In this document: positions 27,789 to 36,758 of the stretch, piece after piece | Position numbering within the stretch: the first letter of the stretch is position 1 | Layout of the letters: each line of letters begins with the position of its first letter | Source: Perlabentimonas sp041656735 | GTDB taxonomy: Bacteria > Bacteroidota > Bacteroidia > Bacteroidales > Tenuifilaceae | Length of the DNA: 64,000 nucleotides | NCBI GenBank assembly: GCA_041656735.1 | Contig: JBBACY010000005.1 | Location: 48,638 to 112,637, forward strand | Direction: 5' to 3' | The notes under the pieces: model-generated | Seen by the model: only the letters and a program-made list of their open reading frames with translations | Databases searched by the model: none | What the model was told of the DNA's origin: nothing | Position numbers and translations under genes: made by a program

Positions 27789-29183
27789 ATGTTTGAAAAG
27801 CAAGTGTATGTAAACAGAAGGTTAAACCTCAGAAAAAAAATACGTTCAGGGTTAATTCTCATAATGGGCAACTCCGAATCGCCTATGAATTACTCCGGCA
27901 ATACCTACCGTTTTAGGCAAGATAGTAACTTTCTCTATTTCTTTGGATTAGATTTACCAGGGTTTGTTGGCGTAATTGATATTGAAGAAGGGAAAGATAG
28001 CATTTATGGCAACGATTTTACCCTTGGCGATATGATTTGGATGGGTCCCCAGTCAAAAGTAAACGAGCTTGGGCAAAAGGTAGGTATCCAATGCACCCAT
28101 CCTATGAAGGAGCTTGGTTCAACGCTTCAACGTGCCATTCGTAACGGCCGTCGCATACACTTTCTGCCTCAGTACCGTGCCGATAATATAATAATGATTG
28201 ACAAACTTATGGGCATTAGCCCTGCGCTAATATCACAGTATGCCTCGGTTGAACTTATTAAGGCTGTGGTTTCACTTAGATCAATTAAAGAGGACGTAGA
28301 GATTGCCGAGCTAGATAAAGCTGCTGATGTGGGTTACCTTATGCATACCACCGCAATGAAACTGGCTAAACCAGGAATGACTGAACAAGAACTTGTGGGA
28401 GCCGTTGAGGGGGTAGCTATTGGCAAGGGCTATATGACCTCGTTCCCCATTATTCTTTCGCAAAATGGTGAAACACTTCATAACCACGATCACTCTCAGA
28501 TACTCACTGCTGGCCGTATGCTACTTGTGGATGCAGGTGCCGAAATTGGCTCACATTATGCCTCCGATAATACCCGTGCATTCCCAGTTAGCGGCTCATT
28601 TAGTCCTATTCAAAAAGATATATACACCATTGTTCTAAACGCACTAAACCGTGGCATTGAGCTGTGTAAGCCAGGCGTAACAAACCAAAGCATTCACCTC
28701 GAAGCAGCAAAAGTGGTTGCACAAGGTCTTATTAATTTAGGGATTATGAAAGGCAATGTGGACGAAGCTGTAGCCAATGGTGCTCACGCCATGTTCTTTC
28801 CCCATGGGTTAGGGCATATGATGGGACTAGATGTTCACGATATGGAAGATTTGGGCGAAAATTATGTTGGCTACGACGATGAAATATCGCGTATTGACCA
28901 ATTTGGAACTGGCTCATTGCGATTAGGACGCAAGCTCGAAAAAGGATTTGTGCTAACCGTTGAGCCTGGTATATACTTTATTCCTGCGCTAATTCAGAAA
29001 TGGAAGGAGGAGAAAATTAACAGCTCTTTTATTAACTACGATAAGGCACTAGAAATGATAGGCTTCGGCGGTATAAGGCTCGAGGATGACGTGCTTATTA
29101 CCGAAAATGGTGGTCGCCTACTCGGATCAAAACGTATTCCGGTAACCATTGATGAGGTTGAAAAGATTGTTGGAAAGGGCTAG
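27789..29183 (+). CDS. pepP: aminopeptidase P family metallopeptidase (Xaa-Pro)
   Basis: A 464-residue M24 peptidase that cleaves N-terminal residues before proline. The N-terminal creatinase-like domain spans residues ~1-170; the catalytic domain shows LLVDAGAEIGSHYASDNTRAF (two Asp metal ligands), HGLGHMMGLDVHD (His ligand), TVEPGIYF (Glu ligand) and GGIRLEDDVL (Glu ligand). All five metal ligands are present. The length is close to aminopeptidase P proper rather than the shorter prolidases. Confidence 0.9.
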   Translation: MFEKQVYVNRRLNLRKKIRSGLILIMGNSESPMNYSGNTYRFRQDSNFLYFFGLDLPGFVGVIDIEEGKDSIYGNDFTLGDMIWMGPQSKVNELGQKVGIQCTHPMKELGSTLQRAIRNGRRIHFLPQYRADNIIMIDKLMGISPALISQYASVELIKAVVSLRSIKEDVEIAELDKAADVGYLMHTTAMKLAKPGMTEQELVGAVEGVAIGKGYMTSFPIILSQNGETLHNHDHSQILTAGRMLLVDAGAEIGSHYASDNTRAFPVSGSFSPIQKDIYTIVLNALNRGIELCKPGVTNQSIHLEAAKVVAQGLINLGIMKGNVDEAVANGAHAMFFPHGLGHMMGLDVHDMEDLGENYVGYDDEISRIDQFGTGSLRLGRKLEKGFVLTVEPGIYFIPALIQKWKEEKINSSFINYDKALEMIGFGGIRLEDDVLITENGGRLLGSKRIPVTIDEVEKIVGKG

Positions 29184-29204
29184 TTTTATTCTAGTTAAAT
29201 AATT

Positions 29205-29240
29205 GAATGGGGTTTGGCTTTATGTCGAACCCCATTTTTA
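29205..29240 (+). terminator. intrinsic terminator after the aminopeptidase P gene
   Basis: Stem ATGGGGTT (29207-29214) / AACCCCAT (29228-29235) with a 13-nt loop and a T run. Confidence 0.8.
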
Positions 29241-29371
29241 TTTTGGGTTTTTGGGCTCGGCGTTGCACATTTGAGTTGACCATCTCTTATTTCGCCAACC
29301 CGCACCACTTAATTAAACTATTGTCTCTTTAAGTTGTTCTTTGTTTAAAGAATAAATAAATACACATAAAA

Positions 29372-29791
29372 ATGAGCACTGTTAAAATTCATATGGATTG
29401 GAAGAGCGATATGGCCTTTGAAGCTGATCTAAATGGTTATAAACTAATTATTGATGCACCTCATGCTGCCGGAGGTAACGATTTGGGTCCAACGCCTAAA
29501 CCCTTAATGCTGGTTGCGCTAGCTGGCTGTACGGGTATTGATGTAGTATCGATACTAAAAAAGATGAGAGTTAAACTCGAGGGTTTTCGAGTATGGGTTG
29601 AGGCAGAGCAAACCGAGACATATCCAAAGCATTATTCATCAATGAAGGTTATTTATGAGTTTAAAGGCAAGGATTTACCTATGGATAAGCTAGAGAAAGC
29701 AGTAGCCCTTTCGGAGGATCAGTACTGTGGAGTTAGCTATCTTTACAAAAAAGCTATTCCCGTTACTACTGAAATTAGAGTGGTGGAGTAA
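29372..29791 (+). CDS. OsmC family peroxidase-like protein
   Basis: A 139-residue OsmC/Ohr-type protein that probably reduces organic hydroperoxides. It shows the two conserved cysteines, one in LVALAGCTGIDVVSIL and one in SEDQYCGVSYLYK, and the LGPTPKPLML segment. The OsmC and YhfA sub-branches cannot be told apart here. A stand-alone gene flanked by a terminator upstream and a repeat region downstream. Confidence 0.88.
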   Translation: MSTVKIHMDWKSDMAFEADLNGYKLIIDAPHAAGGNDLGPTPKPLMLVALAGCTGIDVVSILKKMRVKLEGFRVWVEAEQTETYPKHYSSMKVIYEFKGKDLPMDKLEKAVALSEDQYCGVSYLYKKAIPVTTEIRVVE

Positions 29792-29799
29792 AAGATGAA

Positions 29800-30110
29800 A
29801 TTGGGTTTCGAGTTTTTGCGTTGCACTATCGGGTCGCTAACCCGTAACCCGTAACTCTGTATTTTTTTGGAATACTAATGACACTGATTTGCACTGTTTT
29901 TTTTGTCTACAGATTACACAACCGAGCGCCCTTTGTGAGTTCACCGAAGGTAAATTAACACAAATTGCTGTTTTGCGACGCCCATTCGGGTGCGTACACT
30001 CACAACCCGTAACTCACAACCTGTAACTCGCAACCCGTAACTCACAACTTATCGCTCACTTGTCACTTTAAGTACTTTCAACTGCCTCAACCTCAACCTC
30101 AACCTCTGTC
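29800..30110. repeat. 311-bp intergenic region with short tandem and dispersed repeats
   Basis: No gene seen. ACCCGTAACTC-like units recur at 29840-29860 and form an imperfect tandem array at 29997-30050 (four copies of about 16 bp). GACACTGATTTGCACTG near 29880 recurs around 26400. CACTTTAAGTACTTTCAA at 30064-30081 recurs at 26675-26695. CAACCT hexamers form a short tandem run at 30085-30105. Confidence 0.55.
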
Positions 30111-30115
30111 TTAAT

Positions 30116-30772
30116 CTATGCCAATCTAACTTCGTAATTTTTATCAACAATAAGGTCGGCTAATGGTCTGAGAGATAAAACGCCCATATGCTCACGCTCA
30201 AGAATTTTGGTTCTAAACTCATCAACTTCTTCCTTCCCGCGCATAAGCTGCATCATTTTTGTTTCCTTATAGGTAAGGTCAATAAATATCTTTAAATCAA
30301 TATGTTTTGCCATAACAGCGTAAAGCCCGTCAACTATAAGAACATTAATTTTCTGAAAATCGGTAATAAGCTCATCAACCTGCTCTGGAATAATATCAAT
30401 GCAAGGGAGACGTGCAATCATATCCTCCTTAAATTCCCATATATTCTTGTTAAGCAGATCCCAATCGTACTCGTTGGGTCCAATAACGTTTAACCCTTTA
30501 CTTAGTCGCCATTCTTTGCGCAAAAGAGGAGGTATTTCGTAGTAGTTATCGGCATGAATTACCTTAACTCTCAGGTTTTGTGTTTTTAACAAAAGCCCTA
30601 GGGAATGCGAAAGCTCAGACTTTCCTGCTCCCGATTCACCCGATATTGCAATAACAAACTTGTAATCTGGATCCACTTCGAGTTTTTCGCCCCTAAGGCG
30701 CACTATATGAGTCAAAATTTGCTCCGCTGCAGCTTTGTGCAAATCATTAATTAGCAAGATATCGCCGATCAT
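30116..30772 (-). CDS. uridine kinase-like P-loop kinase
   Basis: A 218-residue kinase of the phosphoribulokinase/uridine kinase superfamily. Walker A is GESGAGKSELSHSL at about residues 46-59; VIHADNYYEIPP matches the substrate-binding region of uridine kinases; VLIVDGLYAV and the LMRGK lid follow. The substrate is not certain: Udk is the closest guess. It is encoded downstream of the GH65 fusion on the same strand, after a 263-bp gap with no gene, so a role near sugar phosphate metabolism is possible but not shown. Confidence 0.75.
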   Translation of the reverse strand: MIGDILLINDLHKAAAEQILTHIVRLRGEKLEVDPDYKFVIAISGESGAGKSELSHSLGLLLKTQNLRVKVIHADNYYEIPPLLRKEWRLSKGLNVIGPNEYDWDLLNKNIWEFKEDMIARLPCIDIIPEQVDELITDFQKINVLIVDGLYAVMAKHIDLKIFIDLTYKETKMMQLMRGKEEVDEFRTKILEREHMGVLSLRPLADLIVDKNYEVRLA

Positions 30773-31034
30773 AGTACTCTGTTTTTATTACTGTAAAGCT
30801 AGATTTTTTATCAGAAAACTCAAACTGTGTTAAGTAAGCAAATCAAAAAAGCTTCGGCTATGCCTCAGTAAACTTATAAAAGGCCGCTTCGCTAAATCGA
30901 TCACTCTTCAACTGCACTTAGTTTGAAAGCTACACATTGCATTCTACAATAAAATATTTGAACACCTAATTATTTATCATAAGTACTAAAACCTGCGTGC
31001 AAGTCAAGTGGTTGACCTGCACGTAATCCGTAGG

Positions 31035-34000
31035 CTATCTTCCAATATTTATTGTAACCTCCTCATTGGCATTAAGGGTGTATTTTTTACCCTTAACAAT
31101 TATGGGAGCATTGTTTTTACCAGCGGTAACGGTAATATTGCTCTTGTTTATAGAGAACTGGTACTCGATTCCCCTAAAAGTGCATTTGCACTTCATTTCA
31201 GAAAAATGCTTAGGTAAAGCAGGATTAATACTTAGGATATCGGTATGGAAGTTAAACCCTAAAAACATCGTAAGAGTGAGCATAACGGTACCCGACATTA
31301 CTCCCATATGTATTCCCTCGGCTGTAGATCCTCCCTGAATATCAGAATAGTCGCTTTTTAAAGCATCTAAAAACAGTTCCCAAGCCAGCTCCTGCCTGCC
31401 AATTACCGATGCGAGATGTGAGTGTACCACCTTGCTAAGGGTTGACCCATGCGAACATCGGGCGTGGTAGTAGTCGAAGTTCTTTTCGAGGAAATTGTGG
31501 GGCAGTTTATAGCCTAAATCGTGCATGATTCCCTGTACTTCACTAAGTTCAATGTTATAGAAAGTCATAAGCGTATCAGCCTGCTTCGAAACCTTAAACT
31601 CATCGGGCGATTTGCCTTCGGCTTTGAGTATCCTGTCCATTCGCTGAATGTTGCCGTACTCGGCTTTGTACTTATCCCAATCCAGCTCTTTTAGGTTGAA
31701 ATATCCGTCAAACTGCTCAATAATACCATCCTTTGAAATGGGTATTTCCATCTTTTTAACTTCTCCTTGCCACTTCAAAACGTCTCTTTCCGTGATGGAT
31801 ATTTTTTTGAAAACAGTATCCTTTTCGGATGCGTTCATTGTTTCTAATAATTGGGGAATTTGGTTAAAGAGCCAAACCACCATAATGTTGGTGTAGGCAT
31901 TGTTTTTAAGCCCCCCTTTATTCTGACCTGGCATTTTTTCGTGAAACTCATCAGGACCCATAACAGCATCAATATCGTACCTGCCAGTACTGTCGTTATA
32001 CTTTATTTTGCTTGCCCAAAACTTGCAGATATCAAGAAATAGCTCAGCACCATAATTCTTAATAAAGTCGGTATCGTGGGTAATGTTATAGTAGTTCCAA
32101 ACATTATAGGCAACTGCAATGGAGATATGACGCTGCAGCGAGCTGTGGTCGTCGTCCCATTTATCCGAAATTGGGTTGAGGTGCAGCACCTGTGTTTCCT
32201 CACGGCCATCGCTTCCGCTTTGCCACGGAAACATAGCCCCTTCGTAACCATATTCCTTTGCGTATTTGCGTGCTTTAGGTAGTCGTTGGTAGCGATACAT
32301 TAGCACTGATTTAGCCACCTCGGGCAGATGCAACGAGAAGAATGGTAAAATGTACAGTTCGTCCCAAAATATATGGCCACGATAGGCCTCGCCATGCAGC
32401 CCCCGAGCGGGTATTCCAAAATCTATTTCGGTATTATGCGGTGAGGTGGTTACAAGAGTGTGATATATATGGAGGCGGAGCAACTTTTGTGCTAGCCTAT
32501 CGCCTGTAATGCTAATATCGACCTTATCCCATAATTTTTCCCATGCACTTAAGCTTGCGGCATGCATAACTCCAAACGACTTGAGTTTTTTTACATCTTC
32601 AACAACAAAATCAAGTGGACTTGGGGTTTTGGGTGATATTGAGTTGCAAATCGACACCAGTTTTTCAATACGAATGCTCTCACCCTCTTTTACCATCGCT
32701 TTTACGTAGGTGTTTACCCAGCCCTCGTCATTTTTTACTCTAAAATTTGTAGCTAAAGGTCTGTCCTTGTAAAAAACATCGACCTTGGAGGCAACTGCCA
32801 CCTCAATACCCGATTGCGTTGTTTTGGCAAGAGCATACGATAAATTATCTTTGGCACCCTGCTTAGTAGGCTGCAAGTGAACTTGGTTAAGCTCCTGATA
32901 GCGTTCAACTCCATCGTTTTTTATGGGGATGCGCAAAGCCGATTTAATACGAATATACCCGTTGTAATTGAGCGGGGTAAGACAGTAGTCGATTGCAGCG
33001 TGATGCTGATTTGCCATACTGGCAAAACGGCGAGCCTCAATAAGCGTTTCTCTTCCATCCTTATCCCTAGCAACCATACGCTTGCTAAGCAATCCGTTTC
33101 TAAAATTCAGATTACGTTCAAGTTCTACAACCTCATCAACATTGGGGTCGAACCACTCGCCCTCGGCAACTTTAAACGTGATATGCAGCCAGTTGGGACC
33201 GTTCACAAAGTCTTCGTTCTCAACCGTCTTTTTGCCCACTGGCGATTGTAGCCTGTTGTAAAGCCCTGCCATATAGGTTCCTGGATAGTTAAGAGGGTTA
33301 ATTTCACTCTCTTCCAAAGCACCACGGGTACCAAAATACCCATTCCCTACGGTTAGTAGGGCTTCGCACGAGCGCTCTTTTTGCGTGTCGTAACCAGCGT
33401 AACCTAAGGACCATAGCTCGTTGTTTAGCCCCTCATTAAACCATTTTTCTATCCCTTTTAGCCCATTTATTTCGGCTAAATCTGTAACAACCACATCGGC
33501 CCCGTTCACTTTAAGTTCGTAGGCATTATCTTCGCGTGCAACGCCAATAACGAATCCAAAATTTCCCTTTGTTCCAGCTTGTACGCCCGAAACGGCATCT
33601 TCAACTATAACGGCTCTGTAGTAATCAACCTTAAGGTTATCACACGCAACGGTAAATATATCGGGTTCGGGTTTGCCCTGTAAGCCGAGTTCTATTGAAA
33701 CTTCGCCATCAACACGTGTTTCAAAAAGATGAAGAAGGTTAGCCCTTTCAAGCACCTGCTTACAGTTTTTGCTCGATGATGCTACGCCAATTTTAATACC
33801 CTTGCTTTTAAGCTGGTTAATAAGTTCAACTGTCGATTGGTAAACCTCAACCCCATCACGCTCCAGAATTTGATTAAAAGACTTGTTTTTTCTGTTTCCT
33901 AGGCCACAAACGGTTTCTTTGTTGGGGCTATCGGTGGGCGAACCGAAGGGTATGCTAATATTTCTTGAGTTTAAAAACGACTCAACACCTTTATACCTCG

Positions 34001-34190
34001 GTTTTCCGTCAACGTAGGGCAAATAATCGTTTGTATGCGTAAATTCTAAAAAAGGCTTGCCATTTTTTTTGGCCCAACCCTTCAGAAATTCATCGAACAT
34101 CTCCTTCCAGGCAACTGCGTGTACCAGCGCCGTTTTGGTAATTACACCATCTAGGTCAAATATTACTGCATCGAAACTATAGTTACTCAT
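31035..34190 (-). CDS. beta-phosphoglucomutase / GH65 disaccharide phosphorylase fusion
   Basis: A 1051-residue fusion. Residues 1-~250 form a HAD domain of the beta-phosphoglucomutase type: nucleophile pair D12/D14 (IFDLDGVITKT), SSSK motif (GVASSSKNCKQVL) and VEDAVSGVQAG. Residues ~275-1050 form a glycoside hydrolase 65 phosphorylase; Glu748 in MGPDEFHEKMPG aligns with the catalytic acid. The phosphorylase would release beta-glucose-1-phosphate from trehalose, trehalose-6-phosphate, maltose or kojibiose, and the HAD half would turn it into glucose-6-phosphate. The divergent trehalose synthase gene makes trehalose or its 6-phosphate the likely substrate. Confidence 0.88.
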   Translation of the reverse strand: MSNYSFDAVIFDLDGVITKTALVHAVAWKEMFDEFLKGWAKKNGKPFLEFTHTNDYLPYVDGKPRYKGVESFLNSRNISIPFGSPTDSPNKETVCGLGNRKNKSFNQILERDGVEVYQSTVELINQLKSKGIKIGVASSSKNCKQVLERANLLHLFETRVDGEVSIELGLQGKPEPDIFTVACDNLKVDYYRAVIVEDAVSGVQAGTKGNFGFVIGVAREDNAYELKVNGADVVVTDLAEINGLKGIEKWFNEGLNNELWSLGYAGYDTQKERSCEALLTVGNGYFGTRGALEESEINPLNYPGTYMAGLYNRLQSPVGKKTVENEDFVNGPNWLHITFKVAEGEWFDPNVDEVVELERNLNFRNGLLSKRMVARDKDGRETLIEARRFASMANQHHAAIDYCLTPLNYNGYIRIKSALRIPIKNDGVERYQELNQVHLQPTKQGAKDNLSYALAKTTQSGIEVAVASKVDVFYKDRPLATNFRVKNDEGWVNTYVKAMVKEGESIRIEKLVSICNSISPKTPSPLDFVVEDVKKLKSFGVMHAASLSAWEKLWDKVDISITGDRLAQKLLRLHIYHTLVTTSPHNTEIDFGIPARGLHGEAYRGHIFWDELYILPFFSLHLPEVAKSVLMYRYQRLPKARKYAKEYGYEGAMFPWQSGSDGREETQVLHLNPISDKWDDDHSSLQRHISIAVAYNVWNYYNITHDTDFIKNYGAELFLDICKFWASKIKYNDSTGRYDIDAVMGPDEFHEKMPGQNKGGLKNNAYTNIMVVWLFNQIPQLLETMNASEKDTVFKKISITERDVLKWQGEVKKMEIPISKDGIIEQFDGYFNLKELDWDKYKAEYGNIQRMDRILKAEGKSPDEFKVSKQADTLMTFYNIELSEVQGIMHDLGYKLPHNFLEKNFDYYHARCSHGSTLSKVVHSHLASVIGRQELAWELFLDALKSDYSDIQGGSTAEGIHMGVMSGTVMLTLTMFLGFNFHTDILSINPALPKHFSEMKCKCTFRGIEYQFSINKSNITVTAGKNNAPIIVKGKKYTLNANEEVTINIGR

Positions 34191-34371
34191 AGTGTTAGGT
34201 GTTATTATTTGTTAAAATAGAATAAGCAGAGAATTGTAAACTGCTAATGTTTACAGGGATAACGGCTATTTATCTCAAAATAAATTTTATTTGAAAAAAT
34301 GCTATTATTTTGCTAATATAGTAAAGTTTTTTGATGTGGAATGTTGATTACTCAACTAAAAGTAAACCAAA

Positions 34372-36588
34372 ATGAGCAAGCTAATCATTGTGTCGAATAA
34401 ACTCCCGCTTGAGATAAAGCAAGGGGAAACAGGTGTTGAATTGGTTGAAAAATCTGTACGAATTCCTAATAAAGTAAACACCTATTTCAGCCTAGATGAT
34501 TGCATATGGGTAGGCTGGGACGGTAATGAGGGTGAAAAAATATCGAAGCACGAACAAGCACAATTTCACAAACGATATGAGCAAGAACGCTATCATCCAA
34601 TTGAACTAACCCCAGACGAGGTGGCTAACCATCATTATGGCTTTTGCAACGGAACTATTTGGCCACTCTTTCATTACTTTACCCAGTACAGCGAGTTTAA
34701 TACCGAGTATTGGGAGGGCTACAAGCAGGTAAACCAAAAGTTTGCCAAAAGAATTATAGCATTGGCTAAACCTACCGACACCATTTGGATACAAGACTAC
34801 CAGCTGTTGCTACTGCCTAAACTTTTGAGAGATATGCAGCCCGACCTTACCATCGGCTTCTTTTTACACATACCATTCCCCTCATACGAAATACTAAGAA
34901 CCTTACCTTGGCGACGAGAGATTGTTGAGGGTATGCTGGGGGCTGATTTGGTTGCTTTTCACACCTTCGACTACGAGCGTCACTTTATGAGTTCGGTTCG
35001 TAGGCTATTAGGATACGACAATATACTAAATACTGTGAAGCTAGATGAGCGTGTGGTAAAGTTCGATAACTTTCCGCTGGGTATTAATTACGATTTCTTT
35101 AACAACTCGACAAAAAAGTTGGAGAATAGTAAACCTGCCAATAACAATAGCCTTAGAGAAGAATTTAGCAAGCTTGTTTTTGAAAACAACGTAACCCTAA
35201 TTCTGTCGATTGATAGGCTTGACTACGCAAAGGGAATACCCCAACGGCTCGAAGCGTACGAACTCTTTTTAACCCGAAACCCAAAATACTTGGGTAGGGT
35301 TTGCCTTGCGCTGTTTGTAATCCCTTCGCGTGAAGTGCTAACCGAGTACCAATCGCTGAAAAAAACGGTTGACGAGATGGTGGGTAGGATTAACGGACAA
35401 TTCGGAACCGCTGGCTGGGTGCCAGTTTGGTATTTTTACCGACCCCTTAGCGTACAAGAAAAAATAGAGATGTACTCGGTGTCGAACATTGCGCTGGTTG
35501 CTCCGCTGCGAGATGGAATGAACCTTATTGCTAAAGAGTATATGGCCTCGCGTACCGATGAAACAGGCGTGCTGGTGCTTAGCGAAATGACAGGCGTATC
35601 GAAAGAGATGAGTGAGGCAATACAGATTAACCCCAGCAATATTAGTGAGGTTGCCAATGCCATTAAAGATGCAATGGAAATGCCTAAGGAAGAGCAGGTT
35701 GTGCGTAATAGGATAATGCGCAAACGCTTACAGGTATATAACGAAGAAAAGTGGGCCACCGATATTCTTAACGCACTAAAGGGCATTAAAGCACTTCAGG
35801 AAAAGAACTTAACCCGAAAAATTTCGCCTAAAATTATTGCTGATATCAAAAGTAAGTACAAGGCGAGTAAGAGCAGAATAATTTTTCTTGATTACGATGG
35901 AACTCTCACTGGTTTTCATAAGGACCCGCAGAAAGCTATACCCAATAAGGAACTTTATACAATACTTGAATCTTTGGTTAGCGACACCAAAAATAAGATT
36001 GTAATTATTAGCGGACGCGACAAAGAAACGTTAGGTAAGTGGTTTGAAAACTTTAACCAGATAACCTTTGTTGCTGAGCACGGCGTATGGGTTAAACCTC
36101 CTAATGGTGAATGGGGTATGCTCGAAAAAATAGATAAGCAATGGATGGATATTATTAGACCGCTGATTAGTTTTTACGTTGACCGTACGCCCCGAACACT
36201 GCTGGAAGAAAAAAACTACTCGTTGGTTTGGCACTATCGTAATGCCGACCCCGACCTTGGAATTATTAGGGCTTGGGAACTTAAGGATGAGCTAAGAGAT
36301 TTAGTGTCAAACCTTAACCTAGAGATAATGGATGGTGATAAGGTGATAGAGATTAAAAACTCGGGGGTAAACAAGGGGCGGGCAGCTGCCAAGCAGCTAG
36401 TTTTAAAAGATTTTGATTTTGTAATGGCACTGGGCGACGATTGGACCGATGAGTTTACATTTGGCGTTATGCCGAACGATGCATTTACCATAAAGGTTGG
36501 CACAAAAAGTACGAAGGCGAATTACTATATCGATTCGGTTGAGAGTGTTAGGAACCTGCTGGCACTTTTGGGTAAGGAGAAAGAATAG
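34372..36588 (+). CDS. bifunctional trehalose-6-phosphate synthase/phosphatase (OtsA-OtsB fusion)
   Basis: A 738-residue fusion. Residues 1-~475 form a GT20 synthase (UDP- or other NDP-glucose plus glucose-6-phosphate) with LSIDRLDYAKGIPQRLEAYE and VAPLRDGMNLIAKEYMAS. Residues ~500-738 form a HAD phosphatase with FLDYDGTLTGF, IISGRD and ALGDDWTDEF. One polypeptide would thus make trehalose in two steps. It starts 182 bp from the divergent phosphorylase fusion, so both could share a regulatory region; no clear TAnnTTTG element was found there. Confidence 0.93.
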   Translation: MSKLIIVSNKLPLEIKQGETGVELVEKSVRIPNKVNTYFSLDDCIWVGWDGNEGEKISKHEQAQFHKRYEQERYHPIELTPDEVANHHYGFCNGTIWPLFHYFTQYSEFNTEYWEGYKQVNQKFAKRIIALAKPTDTIWIQDYQLLLLPKLLRDMQPDLTIGFFLHIPFPSYEILRTLPWRREIVEGMLGADLVAFHTFDYERHFMSSVRRLLGYDNILNTVKLDERVVKFDNFPLGINYDFFNNSTKKLENSKPANNNSLREEFSKLVFENNVTLILSIDRLDYAKGIPQRLEAYELFLTRNPKYLGRVCLALFVIPSREVLTEYQSLKKTVDEMVGRINGQFGTAGWVPVWYFYRPLSVQEKIEMYSVSNIALVAPLRDGMNLIAKEYMASRTDETGVLVLSEMTGVSKEMSEAIQINPSNISEVANAIKDAMEMPKEEQVVRNRIMRKRLQVYNEEKWATDILNALKGIKALQEKNLTRKISPKIIADIKSKYKASKSRIIFLDYDGTLTGFHKDPQKAIPNKELYTILESLVSDTKNKIVIISGRDKETLGKWFENFNQITFVAEHGVWVKPPNGEWGMLEKIDKQWMDIIRPLISFYVDRTPRTLLEEKNYSLVWHYRNADPDLGIIRAWELKDELRDLVSNLNLEIMDGDKVIEIKNSGVNKGRAAAKQLVLKDFDFVMALGDDWTDEFTFGVMPNDAFTIKVGTKSTKANYYIDSVESVRNLLALLGKEKE

Positions 36589-36662
36589 CTCCTCATCCTT
36601 TGGTTAACCTCAGTCTGACTTTGGGGTCGCCTTGAATAGTCTGTTCTCTTCACCCTAATTCT

Positions 36663-36692
36663 TTGTCACCCTGAGCGGAGCCGAATGATGAC
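36663..36692. repeat. short REP-like sequence
   Basis: GTCACCCTGAGCGGAGCCGAA, ending ATGATGAC, with partly complementary ends (GTCA...TGAC). This is a widespread bacterial intergenic motif. It lies between the otsAB stop and the shared terminator. Confidence 0.5.
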
Positions 36693-36715
36693 TTACCTTA
36701 TTTTAAAACATAAAA

Positions 36716-36743
36716 AAACGGCTGAGTTTGTGCCCAGCCGTTT
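36716..36743. terminator. bidirectional terminator between otsAB and metK
   Basis: Stem AAACGGCTG / CAGCCGTTT with a 10-nt loop, with A-rich and T-rich flanks on both sides. It serves both convergent genes. Confidence 0.8.
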
Positions 36744-36758
36744 CAATTAAAAATATGG

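Noticed and set aside
34191..34371. Shared promoters in the trehalose divergent region
   Set aside because: Several AT-rich stretches resemble the -7 element but none matches TAnnTTTG exactly with a spaced TTG.
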